A program made the translations under genes and the position numbers. From Caulobacteraceae bacterium (GTDB lineage Bacteria > Pseudomonadota > Alphaproteobacteria > Caulobacterales > Caulobacteraceae): DNA of 64,000 nt. Shown piece after piece: positions 1 through 8,169 of this stretch. The stretch lies in contig JAFBAO010000012.1 of assembly GCA_019247715.1 (NCBI GenBank), positions 1 to 64,000 of the forward strand, in the 5' to 3' direction. The first letter of the stretch is position 1. Every line of letters begins with the position of its first letter. Below the pieces are notes generated by a model, which did no database searches, was not told the DNA's origin, and saw nothing but the letters and a program-made list of their open reading frames with translations.

Positions 1-285
1 GGCAAGTCGGTGGGCATCAATGCCATGGTGTTGAGCCTTCTTTACAAGGCCACCGCCGAGCATACCCGGCTCATCATGATCGACCCGAAGATGCTGGAGC
101 TGTCGGTGTACGAAGGGATTCCTCACCTGCTCATCGCCGGCACCACCGGCTCGGGCAAGTCGGTCGGCATCAACGCCATGATCTTGTCGCTGCTCTACAA
201 GCACACGCCGGATGAGTGCCGCTTCATCATGATCGACCCGAAGATGCTGGAGCTGTCGGTCTATGACGGCATCCCGCACCTGCTC
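1..285. repeat. Divergent direct repeat inside ftsK (1-132 and 154-285)
   Basis: Two copies of the coding segment GKSVGINAM...GIPHLL lie 153 bases apart. By hand count they differ at about 27 of 132 positions (about 80% identical), including one perfect run of about 37 bases. Copy 1 has residues ([16 protein letters not shown]) that fit another proteobacterial FtsK as well as this one. The copies join at a short CACCTGCTC match that also encodes the PHLL expected just before Walker A. The layout suggests a join between two different ftsK genes rather than a recent tandem duplication. Confidence 0.85.
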
Positions 286-1170
286 GCCCCCGTGGTCACC
301 GACCCGAAGAAGGCGATCGTCGCGCTGAAATGGACCGTGCGCGAGATGGAGGACCGCTATCGGCGGATGTCCAAGATCGGCGTGCGCAACGTCGGCTCCT
401 ACAACGAGCGCGCCAAGGAGGCCGCCGCCAAGGGCGAGCACTTCGAGCGCACCGTGCAGACGGGCTTCGACGACAACGGCCGGCCGATCTACGAGAGCGA
501 GAAGATCAACCCCGAACCCATGCCCTACCTGGTGGTGGTCATCGACGAGGTCGCCGACCTGATGATGGTGGCCGGCAAGGACATCGAGGGCGCCGTCCAG
601 CGCCTCGCGCAGATGGCCCGGGCGGCCGGCATCCACCTGATTATGGCGACGCAGCGCCCGTCGGTGGACGTCATAACCGGCACCATCAAGGCCAATTTCC
701 CAACCCGGATCAGCTTCCAGGTCACCTCCAGGATCGACGCGCGGACCATCCTCGGAGAACAGGGAGCCGAGCAGCTGCTCGGCCAGGGCGACATGCTCTA
801 CATGGCAGGTGGGGGCCGGATCACCCGCCTGCACGGCCCGTTCGTCTCGGACGGCGAGGTGGAGACGGTGGCCAAGTTCCTGCGCGAGCAAGGAGAGCCG
901 CAATACCTCGAAGAAGTCACCGCCGCGCCCGAAGAAGACGGGGCCGAAGGCGGCGAGGGCCTCGGCGAAGGCGGCGGCGCCGATCTCTACGACCAGGCGG
1001 TGGCCGTGGTCACCCGCGACCGCAAGGCCTCCACCAGCTACATCCAGCGCCGCCTGCAGATCGGCTACAACCGGGCCGCCTCCCTGATGGAGCGCATGGA
1101 GCGCGAGGGCGTCGTGGGCCCGGCCAACCATGCCGGCAAGCGCGAGATTCTGGCCGGACCGCCGCCGTAG
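1..1170 (+). CDS. ftsK: DNA translocase FtsK, C-terminal part (5' truncated, chimeric start)
   Basis: Septum-anchored dsDNA pump that clears the chromosome terminus at division. The reading frame is open from base 1, so the true start lies outside the window; the ATG at 10 is internal. Seen: Walker A GTTGSGKS at about residue 47, Walker [11 protein letters not shown] near 178, [12 protein letters not shown] near 215, and a C-terminal winged-helix gamma domain (about 325-385) of the KOPS-reading type. Oddity: residues 1-44 repeat residues 52-95 in divergent form, so the segment after Walker A occurs twice. A normal FtsK has one copy, so bases 1 to about 132 probably do not belong to this gene. 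lolA follows, a common alphaproteobacterial order. Confidence 0.95.
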   Translation, partial: GKSVGINAMVLSLLYKATAEHTRLIMIDPKMLELSVYEGIPHLLIAGTTGSGKSVGINAMILSLLYKHTPDECRFIMIDPKMLELSVYDGIPHLLAPVVTDPKKAIVALKWTVREMEDRYRRMSKIGVRNVGSYNERAKEAAAKGEHFERTVQTGFDDNGRPIYESEKINPEPMPYLVVVIDEVADLMMVAGKDIEGAVQRLAQMARAAGIHLIMATQRPSVDVITGTIKANFPTRISFQVTSRIDARTILGEQGAEQLLGQGDMLYMAGGGRITRLHGPFVSDGEVETVAKFLREQGEPQYLEEVTAAPEEDGAEGGEGLGEGGGADLYDQAVAVVTRDRKASTSYIQRRLQIGYNRAASLMERMEREGVVGPANHAGKREILAGPPP

Positions 1171-1228
1171 GCCTCCAAAAACGCATCGCCCGCGCTATCT
1201 AGCCGCCGGGGAGCCTCGAGGAGACCCA

Positions 1229-1843
1229 ATGCAGTTCAGCCGACGCGGCGTCATCGCCCTCCCCTTGCTGGCCGCGATCCCGGTCCGCGTCTTGGCGGGA
1301 GTGAGCCTCACGCCCGCGGATCAAGCGCTCGTCGATCAGGCGGTGGGCTATCTCGAAGGCCTCGGCGACGCCAAGGGCCGCTTCCGGCAGACCGACTGGC
1401 GCGGCGGCGTGACGGAGGGGACGATCTACGTGGCGAGGCCCGGGCGGGCCCGCTTCGAATACGACCCGCCAGCAGGCCTGGTCATCGTCTCCGACGGCAA
1501 GACGGTGACCGTCGCCAACGGCCGGTTGAAGACGAACCGCCGCTATCCCCTCGACAGCACGCCGCTCGGGCTCTTCCTGGCCAAGCAGATCCGCCTGGAC
1601 CGCGGCGTTCGGCTGACCGGCGTGCAGCGCCGCCGGGAAGGCGGCTTCAGCATCACCGCCCGCGACGGCCGCGGCCGGGCTCAGGGCGAAATCACCCTCG
1701 ACTTCGACGAGGCGCCCCTGCGGCTCTCCGGCTGGGCCATCACCGACCCGCAGCATCGCACGACCACGGTCCAGCTGGCTGATTTCGCGCGGGTGGGCTC
1801 TCTCTCGCCGGACCTCTTCGCGCCGCCGGACGAGCGCGGCTGA
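1229..1843 (+). CDS. lolA: Outer-membrane lipoprotein carrier protein LolA
   Basis: Periplasmic chaperone that carries lipoproteins from LolCDE to the outer membrane. The product is 204 aa, normal for LolA. It begins with a signal peptide (MQFSRRGVIALPLLAAIP, cleavage probably near residue 24), followed by the LolA-type beta fold: KGRFRQTDW, RPGRARFEYDPP, and LVIVSDGKTV, the family's Y-DPP / SDG-K-V pattern. The ATG at 1229 has GAGGAG a few bases upstream; a longer frame opens at 1130 but runs into ftsK and lacks the signal peptide. It lies 58 bases after ftsK and is probably co-transcribed. Confidence 0.88.
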   Translation: MQFSRRGVIALPLLAAIPVRVLAGVSLTPADQALVDQAVGYLEGLGDAKGRFRQTDWRGGVTEGTIYVARPGRARFEYDPPAGLVIVSDGKTVTVANGRLKTNRRYPLDSTPLGLFLAKQIRLDRGVRLTGVQRRREGGFSITARDGRGRAQGEITLDFDEAPLRLSGWAITDPQHRTTTVQLADFARVGSLSPDLFAPPDERG

Positions 1844-1884
1844 GTGTTACAGAAAAATCACGCTCAAGAGGCGGCCGTTTTCTA

Positions 1885-1914
1885 TTGACTTTTCTCGGTG
1901 AAAGTTGCAAATAT
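1885..1914 (+). promoter_or_regulatory. Possible sigma-70-type promoter upstream of xthA
   Basis: TTGACT at 1885-1890 and AAATAT at 1909-1914 are 18 bases apart, in an AT-richer patch that stands out from the flanking GC-rich DNA. Transcription would begin near 1921. The -10 match is partial, so this is tentative. Confidence 0.4.
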
Positions 1915-1920
1915 GCCACT

Positions 1921-2036
1921 ATCGCGTTGGGCGCCCGACCTGCCCTTCGCGGACCGCGCCGGATCCAATCCCCTCCCGGCGGCGGCATGAGAGACGACTG
2001 AAGAGCCCGGACGCTGATGCGCCCGGGCTTCTTTTC
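1921..2036 (+). ncRNA. Candidate small RNA or attenuated leader between lolA and xthA
   Basis: About 116 bases lie between a promoter-like sequence and a rho-independent-type terminator, 17 bases before the xthA start. The stretch contains a self-complementary GGGCGCCC, a pyrimidine-rich CCCCTCCC that could pair with Shine-Dalgarno sequences, and the terminator hairpin. A 25-codon frame (ATG at 1913, TGA ending 1990) also fits, but its ATG sits inside the proposed -10 box. I do not recognise an RNA family. It could be a free sRNA or a leader that terminates transcription into xthA. Confidence 0.35.
2004..2036 (+). terminator. Rho-independent-type terminator before xthA
   Basis: AGCCCGG (2004-2010) pairs perfectly with CCGGGCT (2023-2029) across a 12-base loop, and is followed by TCTTTTC (2030-2036). 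Confidence 0.65.
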
Positions 2037-2052
2037 GGGCATGGACGGGACA

Positions 2053-2859
2053 ATGCGGTTGAGGCTCGCCACCTGGAACGTCAATTCCGTGCGGTTGCGG
2101 GCGGAACAGGCGGCGCGGTTCGTCCGCGAACAGGCGCCCGACGTCCTTTGCCTGCAGGAGATCAAGTGCCGGGACGGCGAGTTTCCCGTCCAGGCCTTCG
2201 TCGAAGCGGGGCTCCCGCACCTGAAGATCAGCGGCCAGAAGGGCTGGCACGGAGTGGCCATCGCCTCGCGCCTGCCGATCGAAGAGGCGCCCCCGCTGGA
2301 CCTCTGCCGCGAGCGGCACGCGCGGGCGGTGTCGGCGCGGGTCGCCGGCGTCGAGCTGCATAACCTGTATGTCCCGGCCGGCGGCGACGCGCCCGACCGG
2401 GCCGCCAACCCCAAGTTTGACCACAAGCTGGACTTCCTCGAACGGCTGACCGCCGAGATGGCCCGCCGCGACCCCCTGGCCCCCCTGGCTATCGTCGGCG
2501 ACCTCAATGTGGCGCCCGGCGAGCACGACGTCTGGAACCACCGGTTCATGTCCAAGGTGGTGAGCCACACGCCCCAGGAGGTGGCCGCCATGGAAGCCCT
2601 TCGGGCCAGCCTGAAATTTCTCGACCTGACCCGGGAGGCGACACCGGACCCGCAGAAGCTGTTTTCCTGGTGGAGCTATCGGGCGCTGGATTTCCGCAAG
2701 TCCGGCCGGGGCCTGCGGCTCGACCACATCTGGGTGACGCCGGGCCTGAAGGACGCGGCCTTCCGCCTCGGCTCTGCGGCCAGCCGCATCCACGACGACG
2801 TGCGGGCCTGGGAGCGACCCAGCGACCACGCCCCGGTAAGCGCCGACCTGGTTTTCTAA
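2053..2859 (+). CDS. xthA: Exodeoxyribonuclease III (AP endonuclease)
   Basis: Base-excision repair nuclease that cuts at abasic sites and trims 3' ends. At 268 aa it is full length. Motifs of the EEP/ExoIII fold: ATWNVNSVR at the N-terminus, LCLQEIKC with metal-ligand Glu36, GDLNVAPGEHDVW, a DHIWVTP segment and SDHAPVSADL with the catalytic Asp-His pair at the C-terminus. The ATG at 2053 is preferred over one at 2017 because 2017 lies inside the terminator stem-loop and the family begins right at MRLRLATWN. The gene ends 4 bases into the 3' end of convergent chpT. Confidence 0.95.
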   Translation: MRLRLATWNVNSVRLRAEQAARFVREQAPDVLCLQEIKCRDGEFPVQAFVEAGLPHLKISGQKGWHGVAIASRLPIEEAPPLDLCRERHARAVSARVAGVELHNLYVPAGGDAPDRAANPKFDHKLDFLERLTAEMARRDPLAPLAIVGDLNVAPGEHDVWNHRFMSKVVSHTPQEVAAMEALRASLKFLDLTREATPDPQKLFSWWSYRALDFRKSGRGLRLDHIWVTPGLKDAAFRLGSAASRIHDDVRAWERPSDHAPVSADLVF

Positions 2860-3560
2860 GAAGCGCCGCCAAGCCCATTCGGGGCCGGGCCTTCCGGCAG
2901 GACCACGCCCATGATGAGCGATTGTTCGCCTGTCTTCACCAGAACCTGCCCGCCCGCCCCGCGCACCAGGGCGAACAGGTAGAAGGCCTGGACCCAACGC
3001 CCGGGCAGTCCCTCGCCGAGGGGCGCGCCGGCCAGGCCCTCCGCCACCTCGGGATAGAGCCGCACTCTCGCGCCCAGCGCCTCGACCCGGATCAGCAGCT
3101 CCTGGGGGCGCCGGCGCGTCTCGACCCGGGCGGTTCCGCCCATCGGCAAGGCCCCGGCCGCCAGCTGCACCAGGTTGAGCATGGCCCGGGCGGCCGGCTT
3201 CGGCAGGGTCTGCGGCCCGACCGCCCAGTCGAGCTCCGCCCGGCCATAGGCGAAGACGCCCTGCGCCAGCCGCTGCAGCTCGGCCGAATCGAAGCTCTCA
3301 GCCGCCGCCGAAGCGCCGAACGCCACCCGCGAGAACTGAAGCAGGTCGGTGAGCTTGCGCGCGCTGCTGGCGATCAGCGCCATGGCTTCGTCGCGCATGT
3401 CCTTGGCCGCCGGATCGTCGAGCAGGTCGAGGCCCGAGACGATGGCGCTGGCCGGGCTGATGAAGTCGTGGCAGAGCCGGGCCGCCAACCGGGCCGCCAA
3501 CTCCTCGGCGGGCATCTCGCTGGGCTGGACAGGGGAAACGCGGGCGCCGGCTTCACTCAT
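2856..3560 (-). CDS. chpT: Histidine phosphotransferase ChpT
   Basis: Phosphotransfer protein that in Caulobacter passes phosphate from the hybrid kinase CckA to the master regulator CtrA and to CpdR. The product is 234 aa. The N-terminal DHp-like helix carries RLCHDFISPASAIVSG with phospho-accepting His31, followed by LDLLDDPAAKDMRDEAM and SSARKLTDLLQFSRVAFG. The C-terminal half is a degenerate GHKL ATPase-like domain without nucleotide-binding boxes, as known for ChpT. The gene overlaps the xthA 3' end by 4 bases and is divergent from cysQ (65-base gap). Two ChpT-linked targets, a CtrA box upstream of ccrM and one in the putative origin, lie in this window. Confidence 0.92.
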   Translation of the reverse strand: MSEAGARVSPVQPSEMPAEELAARLAARLCHDFISPASAIVSGLDLLDDPAAKDMRDEAMALIASSARKLTDLLQFSRVAFGASAAAESFDSAELQRLAQGVFAYGRAELDWAVGPQTLPKPAARAMLNLVQLAAGALPMGGTARVETRRRPQELLIRVEALGARVRLYPEVAEGLAGAPLGEGLPGRWVQAFYLFALVRGAGGQVLVKTGEQSLIMGVVLPEGPAPNGLGGAS

Positions 3561-3625
3561 GGCCCGGACGATCGCCTGATTTGGGGCTTTGGCAAACCGC
3601 CCGCGTAGGTCATAGAACCCCCTCC

Positions 3626-4399
3626 ATGACGCAGTTCGCGGCCGCCGACATCGGCGCAGACCTTGCCGAGATCGTCGCCGAAGCGGCCGCGCTGATCCTG
3701 CCGTTGTGGCGGACCGCCCTGGAAGTGACCGCCAAGTCGGACAACAGCCCGGTCACCGAGGCTGATCGTCGTGGCGAGACCCTGATCCTCGAGCGGCTTG
3801 CCCTGCGGTTTCCCGGAACGCCGGTGGTCTCCGAGGAGCACGCCAGCGAATTCGGCACGCCGGACGCGATCGGACCCGACTTCTTCCTGGTCGACCCGCT
3901 GGACGGCACCAAGGCCTTCGTGCGCGGCGACCCCCACTTCACCGTCAACATCGGCCTGATCCAATCGGGCCGCCCCACCGCCGGGGCGGTGGCGGCGCCG
4001 GCAAGCGGCGAAGTCTGGTTCACCGCGCCCGGCGGGGCCCTCAAGCGGCATGGCGGCGGCGGGGCCGAGCGCGTGCGCCCGCGGCCCTGGCCGGAAGGCC
4101 AGGCGCTGGCGCTGATCAGCCACACCATGAAGGAGGAGGCGGCGGACAAGCTGGCGGCGGAATACAGTTTCCACCGGCGCGAGCCCATGGACTCCTCGAT
4201 CAAGTTCTGCCGCATCGCCGAGGGCGCGGCGGACATCTACCCCCGCCACGGCCCCACCATGGAGTGGGACACCGCCGCCGGGCACGCGGTCCTGGTCGCC
4301 GCCGGCGGCCTGGTGACGACGCCGGAGGGCGCCCCGCTCCTCTATGGCAAGACGGACCAGGGCTTCCGGAACGGCTTCTTCGTCGCCCGCGGCCTCTGA
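3626..4399 (+). CDS. cysQ: 3'(2'),5'-bisphosphate nucleotidase CysQ / inositol-monophosphatase family
   Basis: Hydrolyses 3'-phosphoadenosine 5'-phosphate from sulfate assimilation to AMP and phosphate; Mg-dependent, cytoplasmic. It is 257 aa with family motifs SPVTEADRRGE, VSEEHA (metal Glu), DPLDGTKAFVRG (metal Asp pair) and the C-terminal GPTMEWDTAAGHAVL, which is CysQ-like rather than SuhB-like. The start is the ATG at 3626; a longer frame from 3581 extends into the divergent chpT promoter region. A histidinol-phosphatase (HisN) role is a less likely alternative in the same superfamily. Confidence 0.85.
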   Translation: MTQFAAADIGADLAEIVAEAAALILPLWRTALEVTAKSDNSPVTEADRRGETLILERLALRFPGTPVVSEEHASEFGTPDAIGPDFFLVDPLDGTKAFVRGDPHFTVNIGLIQSGRPTAGAVAAPASGEVWFTAPGGALKRHGGGGAERVRPRPWPEGQALALISHTMKEEAADKLAAEYSFHRREPMDSSIKFCRIAEGAADIYPRHGPTMEWDTAAGHAVLVAAGGLVTTPEGAPLLYGKTDQGFRNGFFVARGL

Positions 4400-4402
4400 G
4401 GC

Positions 4403-4528
4403 CTAACGCGACAGCAGCGGCGCGAGCGCCATGTAGCCGGCGAATCCCAGGGCGAAGAACACCGCGGCGATCCAGACGAACGGCCGCACGACGTCGGCGG
4501 GACGGTCGAGTCTGCGGCTGCGGCGCAT
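4403..4528 (-). CDS. Small single-span membrane protein, 41 aa
   Basis: Reading the minus strand from ATG at 4528 to TAG at 4403 gives 41 residues: a strongly basic N-terminus (MRRSRRLDRPADVVRP) and one hydrophobic segment (about residues 17-39: FVWIAAVFFALGFAGYMALA), ending LLSR. The charge pattern predicts N-in/C-out insertion. It fills most of the gap between convergent cysQ and the acyl-CoA dehydrogenase, ending 3 bases past the cysQ stop. A weak AGGGA lies upstream. I do not recognise the family; a real gene is likely because it accounts for nearly the whole gap and is coherent end to end. Confidence 0.6.
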   Translation of the reverse strand: MRRSRRLDRPADVVRPFVWIAAVFFALGFAGYMALAPLLSR

Positions 4529-4598
4529 CGGGATATCCCTGTTCGGCCTGGCGCGAACGCCGCAGAAGCGCTCGGGGTTGCGCGCGAAGGCGCCGGGA

Positions 4599-5792
4599 CT
4601 AGACCGGATTTCGGGCGATCAGTTGGCGGGCGATGATGATCCGCTGCATTTCGTTGGTCCCCTCACCAATCATCAGCAGCGGCGCGTCGCGGTAGAGCCG
4701 CTCGATCGGGAACTCCTTCGAATAGCCGTAGGCGCCGTGGATCCGCATGGAATCTGTGGCCACCTGGAAGGCGGTTTCGGTGGCGAACCACTTGGCCATG
4801 CCCGCTTCCATGTCCACCCGGCCGCCGCGGTCGTAGGCGCGGGCGGCGTCCTCCACCATCAGCTCGGCGGCGCGGGTCTTGGCGGCCATCTCGCCCAGCA
4901 TCAGCTGGATCGCCTGGTGCTGGGCGATCGGCTTGCCCATGGTCTGGCGCACCTGGGCGTAGGCCACCGCCTCCTTCAGGGCCCGGCGGGCGATGCCGAC
5001 CCCGCGCGCGGCGACGTTCACCCGCCCCACCTCGAGACCGCCGGTGGCCATGAGGAAGCCCTTGCCTTCCTCCCCGCCCACGAGGCTGAGGGCCGCGTCG
5101 ACCGGGCAGTCGTCGAAGGCGATCTCGCCAGTGTCCACGCCGCGATAGCCGAGCTTGGGAAGCTTGCGGCCGCGCATGACCCCCGGCATGTCGCCGCCGG
5201 TGGCCTTGTCGCGGGTGGGCACGATGAACATGCTCATGCCGCGATGGCGCGGCTGGGCCTCGGGGTCGGTCTTGGCGAGCACGGCCAGGACGTCGCCTTC
5301 GATCGAGTTGGTGATCCAGAGCTTGGCGCCGTTGAGGACGTATTTGTCGTTCCCCGAGCGGCGGGCCGTGGTGCGGATGCCCTGCAGATCGGTCCCGGCG
5401 TCCGGCTCCGTGAGCGCCAGGCCCCCGCGCATTTCGCCAGTGGCGAAGGTGGGCAGCCAGTGCTCCTTCTGGGCCTCGGTCCCGAACTTCTGGACGATCA
5501 GACCCATCATGACGTGGCTGTTGAAGACCCCGGTGAGGCTCATCCACTCCTCGGAGACCCTGGCCACGATCCGCGCGTAGGTCAGCGCCGGCAGCCCGAG
5601 GCCGCCGTACTTGGGGTCGATGAGCGCCCCCATCAGGCCCAGCTCGCACATGTCCTGGACGAGCTCGGTCGGATACTCGTCGGCCTGCTCGAACTTCGCG
5701 GCGACCGGCGCGACCTTCTTCTCCAGCCAGCGGTCGATGGAATCCAGCAGGGCGCGCTCGTCGGCTTCGCTGATCGTGGAGGTTTCGCTCAT
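4599..5792 (-). CDS. Acyl-CoA dehydrogenase family protein
   Basis: FAD flavoprotein that introduces the alpha-beta double bond into an acyl-CoA. At 397 aa it has the standard order: helical N-terminus, LALTEPDAGTDLQGIRTTAR (FAD/acyl loop), LNGAKLWITNSIEGD, FIVPTRD, and C-terminal helices with MRIHGAYGYSKEFPIER and IGEGTNEMQR, whose Glu is the usual catalytic base. The substrate cannot be told from sequence; short-chain or glutaryl-like acyl groups are possible. An ATG at 5807 would add five residues; 5792 is preferred because the alignment core starts soon after. No electron-transfer flavoprotein gene is nearby. Confidence 0.88.
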   Translation of the reverse strand: MSETSTISEADERALLDSIDRWLEKKVAPVAAKFEQADEYPTELVQDMCELGLMGALIDPKYGGLGLPALTYARIVARVSEEWMSLTGVFNSHVMMGLIVQKFGTEAQKEHWLPTFATGEMRGGLALTEPDAGTDLQGIRTTARRSGNDKYVLNGAKLWITNSIEGDVLAVLAKTDPEAQPRHRGMSMFIVPTRDKATGGDMPGVMRGRKLPKLGYRGVDTGEIAFDDCPVDAALSLVGGEEGKGFLMATGGLEVGRVNVAARGVGIARRALKEAVAYAQVRQTMGKPIAQHQAIQLMLGEMAAKTRAAELMVEDAARAYDRGGRVDMEAGMAKWFATETAFQVATDSMRIHGAYGYSKEFPIERLYRDAPLLMIGEGTNEMQRIIIARQLIARNPV

Positions 5793-5940
5793 CGGCTCAC
5801 CGGTCATCCTGTTGTCGTCGCGCGGCGAGGCGAGCGCCGCTGCCGCCGCTGGGGCGGGCGCCCCTGGCGCTAGGCTATAGGTCCGCCGCCCGCCTTCGTC
5901 GATGGCGTCCGGACGCGGACGGCGCCCAACCCGGGGCGGC

Positions 5941-6390
5941 TCACGAGCTCACCGGTCCCAGGTGGCCGGCGTCGCCCGGCGTGACCACCGCGGCGCTGGG
6001 CACGTGGTTCACCTCCAGCCGGATCCCGTCGGGGTCCTCGAAGAGCACCGAGTAGTAGCCGGCCGCGAAGTCGTCGTCGCGCGGCGGGTGGACGATGAGC
6101 GCGCCGATGGAGAGAAGGAAGGCGTGGACCTCCTCCACGTCCTCGCGCCTGCGGGCCCGGAAGCAGATGTGGTGAAGCCCAGGCCGGTTCTGCTCGAAGC
6201 GCTGGCCCTGGTGTTCCGGCGCGGGTGGCCGCAGCCCGATCCCGGCCCGCGCGCCGTAGCAGTAGTAGGCGTTCGGGCCGTCGATCGCCTCGCGCAGGCC
6301 GAGGAAGGGCAGCAGCTGGCGATAGAAAGCCCGCGACCGGTCGAAATCGCCGGTGGTGATGAACACGTGGGCGATCCCGTTGATTTCCAT
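5941..6390 (-). CDS. VOC (glyoxalase/bleomycin-resistance fold) family protein
   Basis: 149 aa with the paired beta-alpha-beta-beta-beta modules of the vicinal-oxygen-chelate fold: INGIAHVFITTGDFDRSRAFY at the N-terminus and GLHHICFRAR ... YSVLFEDPDGIRLEVNHVP at the C-terminus. His8, the HH pair and the Glu of RLEV are candidate metal ligands. It could be a glyoxalase, ring-cleavage dioxygenase or epimerase relative; the substrate cannot be inferred. It is divergent from the MFS transporter (about 105-base gap) and may be functionally linked to it. Confidence 0.8.
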   Translation of the reverse strand: MEINGIAHVFITTGDFDRSRAFYRQLLPFLGLREAIDGPNAYYCYGARAGIGLRPPAPEHQGQRFEQNRPGLHHICFRARRREDVEEVHAFLLSIGALIVHPPRDDDFAAGYYSVLFEDPDGIRLEVNHVPSAAVVTPGDAGHLGPVSS

Positions 6391-6495
6391 CGGTCACCTC
6401 CAGGGCGAGGATATGAGCCCTTTCGCCCCGCGCGCCAACCGCGGGCTTCCGCTGGAACGCCTCCCGATGCTAGAGGCCGGCCAAAGGGAGGGCCG

Positions 6496-8163
6496 ATGGC
6501 CGAAGCCGCCGTAGACGCCGAGCCGGCGCAAATAAGACCCGCGTCCATGGCGACCGTGGTGGCCGCTTCCACCGCGGGCACCGCCTTCGAGTGGTACGAC
6601 TTCTTCATCTTCGGCAACCTCGTCCAGGTCATCTCCAGGAATTTCTTCGCCCAGCTCGGCCCGACGGCGGGACTTATCGCTTCGCTGGCCCTGTTCGGAG
6701 TCGGGTTCGCGTTCCGTCCGCTGGGGGCGTTGGTGTTCGGCCGGCTGGGCGACCAGATCGGCCGCAAGGCGGCTTTCCTGACCTGCGTGCTGATGATGGG
6801 AGGCGCCACCTTCCTGATCGGCGCGCTGCCTACCTCCGCCCAGGCCGGGGCGATCGCGCCCATCCTGCTGATCCTGCTGCGGGTGCTTCAGGGCGCGGCG
6901 GTGGGCGGGCAGTACGGCGGGGCGGCGATCTTCGTGGCCGAGCATGCGCCGGCGGACCGGCGCGGCTACTTCACCGGCTGGGTCCAGACCTCCGCCGCCT
7001 TCGGCCTCACCGCCGCCCTGGCGGTGATCTTCGTCACCCGGCGCAGCCTCGGCGAGGAGGCGTTCGCGGCCTGGGGCTGGCGCCTGCCGTTCTTCGCCTC
7101 CGCCGTCCTGGTGGCGGCTTCGATCTGGATGCGGCTGAGGCTCACCGAGAGCCCGGCCTTCCAGCAGCTGAAGGCCGAGGGCGGGGCCAGCGCCGCGCCC
7201 TACGCCGAGGCCTTCGGCCGCTGGTCCAACCTCAAGCTGGTGTTGATCGCCTTCCTGGGGATCATGTGCGCCCAGGGCGCCTACTGGTACACGGTGTTCT
7301 TCTACGCCGACGTCTTCATGGAGAAGTTCCTGAAGGTCGAGGGCGATTACGCCAACCTGGTGATCATGATCGGCGCGCTCGTGAGCGCCCCATCCTACGT
7401 CTTCTTTGGATGGCTTTCCGACCGCGTGGGCCGCAAGCTGGTGATGTGGGGCGGGATGACGCTCGGCCTCGTCGCCCTCTTCCCGGCCTTCATGGTGATC
7501 AGCCAGGCGGCCAACCCAGCCCTGACCCATGCGGCGCGAACGACGCCCGTGGTGGTCGTCGCCGATCCAGCCGACTGCTCGCTGCAATTCGACATCACCG
7601 GGAAGGCGCGGCCGGTGACCAGCTGCGACATCGCCAAGAGCCTGCTGGCGGGCGGCGGCGTCGGCTACGCCAACCGGCCGGCGCCGGCGGGAAGCCTCGC
7701 CGTGGTCCAGGTCGGCGCAAGGCGCCTGGCCGCCCCTGAGGGCCGCGGGCTGTCAGGCCCGGCGCTGAAGGCGGCGTCGGCCGCGTTCTCCGCTCAGCTG
7801 AGCAAGGCGCTCGCCGCCGCCGGTTATCCGGCCGGCTCGGACCCCGCCCAGCGCGACGGCCCGCTGCTGATCGGCGTGTTCCTGGTGCTGGTGATCGCCG
7901 CGACGGCCCTCTACGGTCCCATGGCCGCCGCCCTCGCCGAGCTCTTCCCCATGCGGGTCCGCTACACGGCGCTGTCCCTGCCCTACCACGTGGGCGCCGG
8001 CTGGATCGGCGGCTTCCAGCCGGTGGCCTCCTTCTCGATCGTGGTGGCCACCGGCGACATCTACGCTGGCCTCTGGTACCCGGCGATCTTCACCGCGGTC
8101 AGCGTCGTCTGCTGTCTGCTGTTCTTTCCGGAGACCCGGGGCCGATCCCTGGCGCCCGCCTGA
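6496..8163 (+). CDS. MFS transporter, metabolite:H+ symporter (MHS)-type, with large periplasmic insert
   Basis: Inner-membrane major-facilitator protein of 555 aa. GTAFEWYDFFIFG at the N-terminus, the loop GRLGDQIGRKAAFLTC and the second-half FFGWLSDRVGRKLVMWGG are hallmarks of the MHS (ProP/ShiA/KgtP) group of organic-acid or osmolyte symporters. A segment of about 110 residues (bases about 7515-7860), hydrophilic and with a Cys pair, is inserted between two transmembrane helices of the C-terminal half, probably on the periplasmic side. The ATG at 6496 follows GGGAG; a far longer open frame upstream runs antisense through the VOC gene and is not used. Substrate unknown. Confidence 0.85.
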   Translation: MAEAAVDAEPAQIRPASMATVVAASTAGTAFEWYDFFIFGNLVQVISRNFFAQLGPTAGLIASLALFGVGFAFRPLGALVFGRLGDQIGRKAAFLTCVLMMGGATFLIGALPTSAQAGAIAPILLILLRVLQGAAVGGQYGGAAIFVAEHAPADRRGYFTGWVQTSAAFGLTAALAVIFVTRRSLGEEAFAAWGWRLPFFASAVLVAASIWMRLRLTESPAFQQLKAEGGASAAPYAEAFGRWSNLKLVLIAFLGIMCAQGAYWYTVFFYADVFMEKFLKVEGDYANLVIMIGALVSAPSYVFFGWLSDRVGRKLVMWGGMTLGLVALFPAFMVISQAANPALTHAARTTPVVVVADPADCSLQFDITGKARPVTSCDIAKSLLAGGGVGYANRPAPAGSLAVVQVGARRLAAPEGRGLSGPALKAASAAFSAQLSKALAAAGYPAGSDPAQRDGPLLIGVFLVLVIAATALYGPMAAALAELFPMRVRYTALSLPYHVGAGWIGGFQPVASFSIVVATGDIYAGLWYPAIFTAVSVVCCLLFFPETRGRSLAPA

Positions 8164-8169
8164 GCCTGA

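Noticed and set aside
1913..1990. 25-codon leader-peptide-like frame
   Set aside because: Its ATG lies within the proposed -10 box, so it could not be translated from that promoter; there is no run of a regulatory amino acid.
1905..2363. Open frame of 152 codons through the xthA leader and start
   Set aside because: It crosses the terminator and reads xthA out of frame; composition is typical of a shadow frame in GC-rich DNA.
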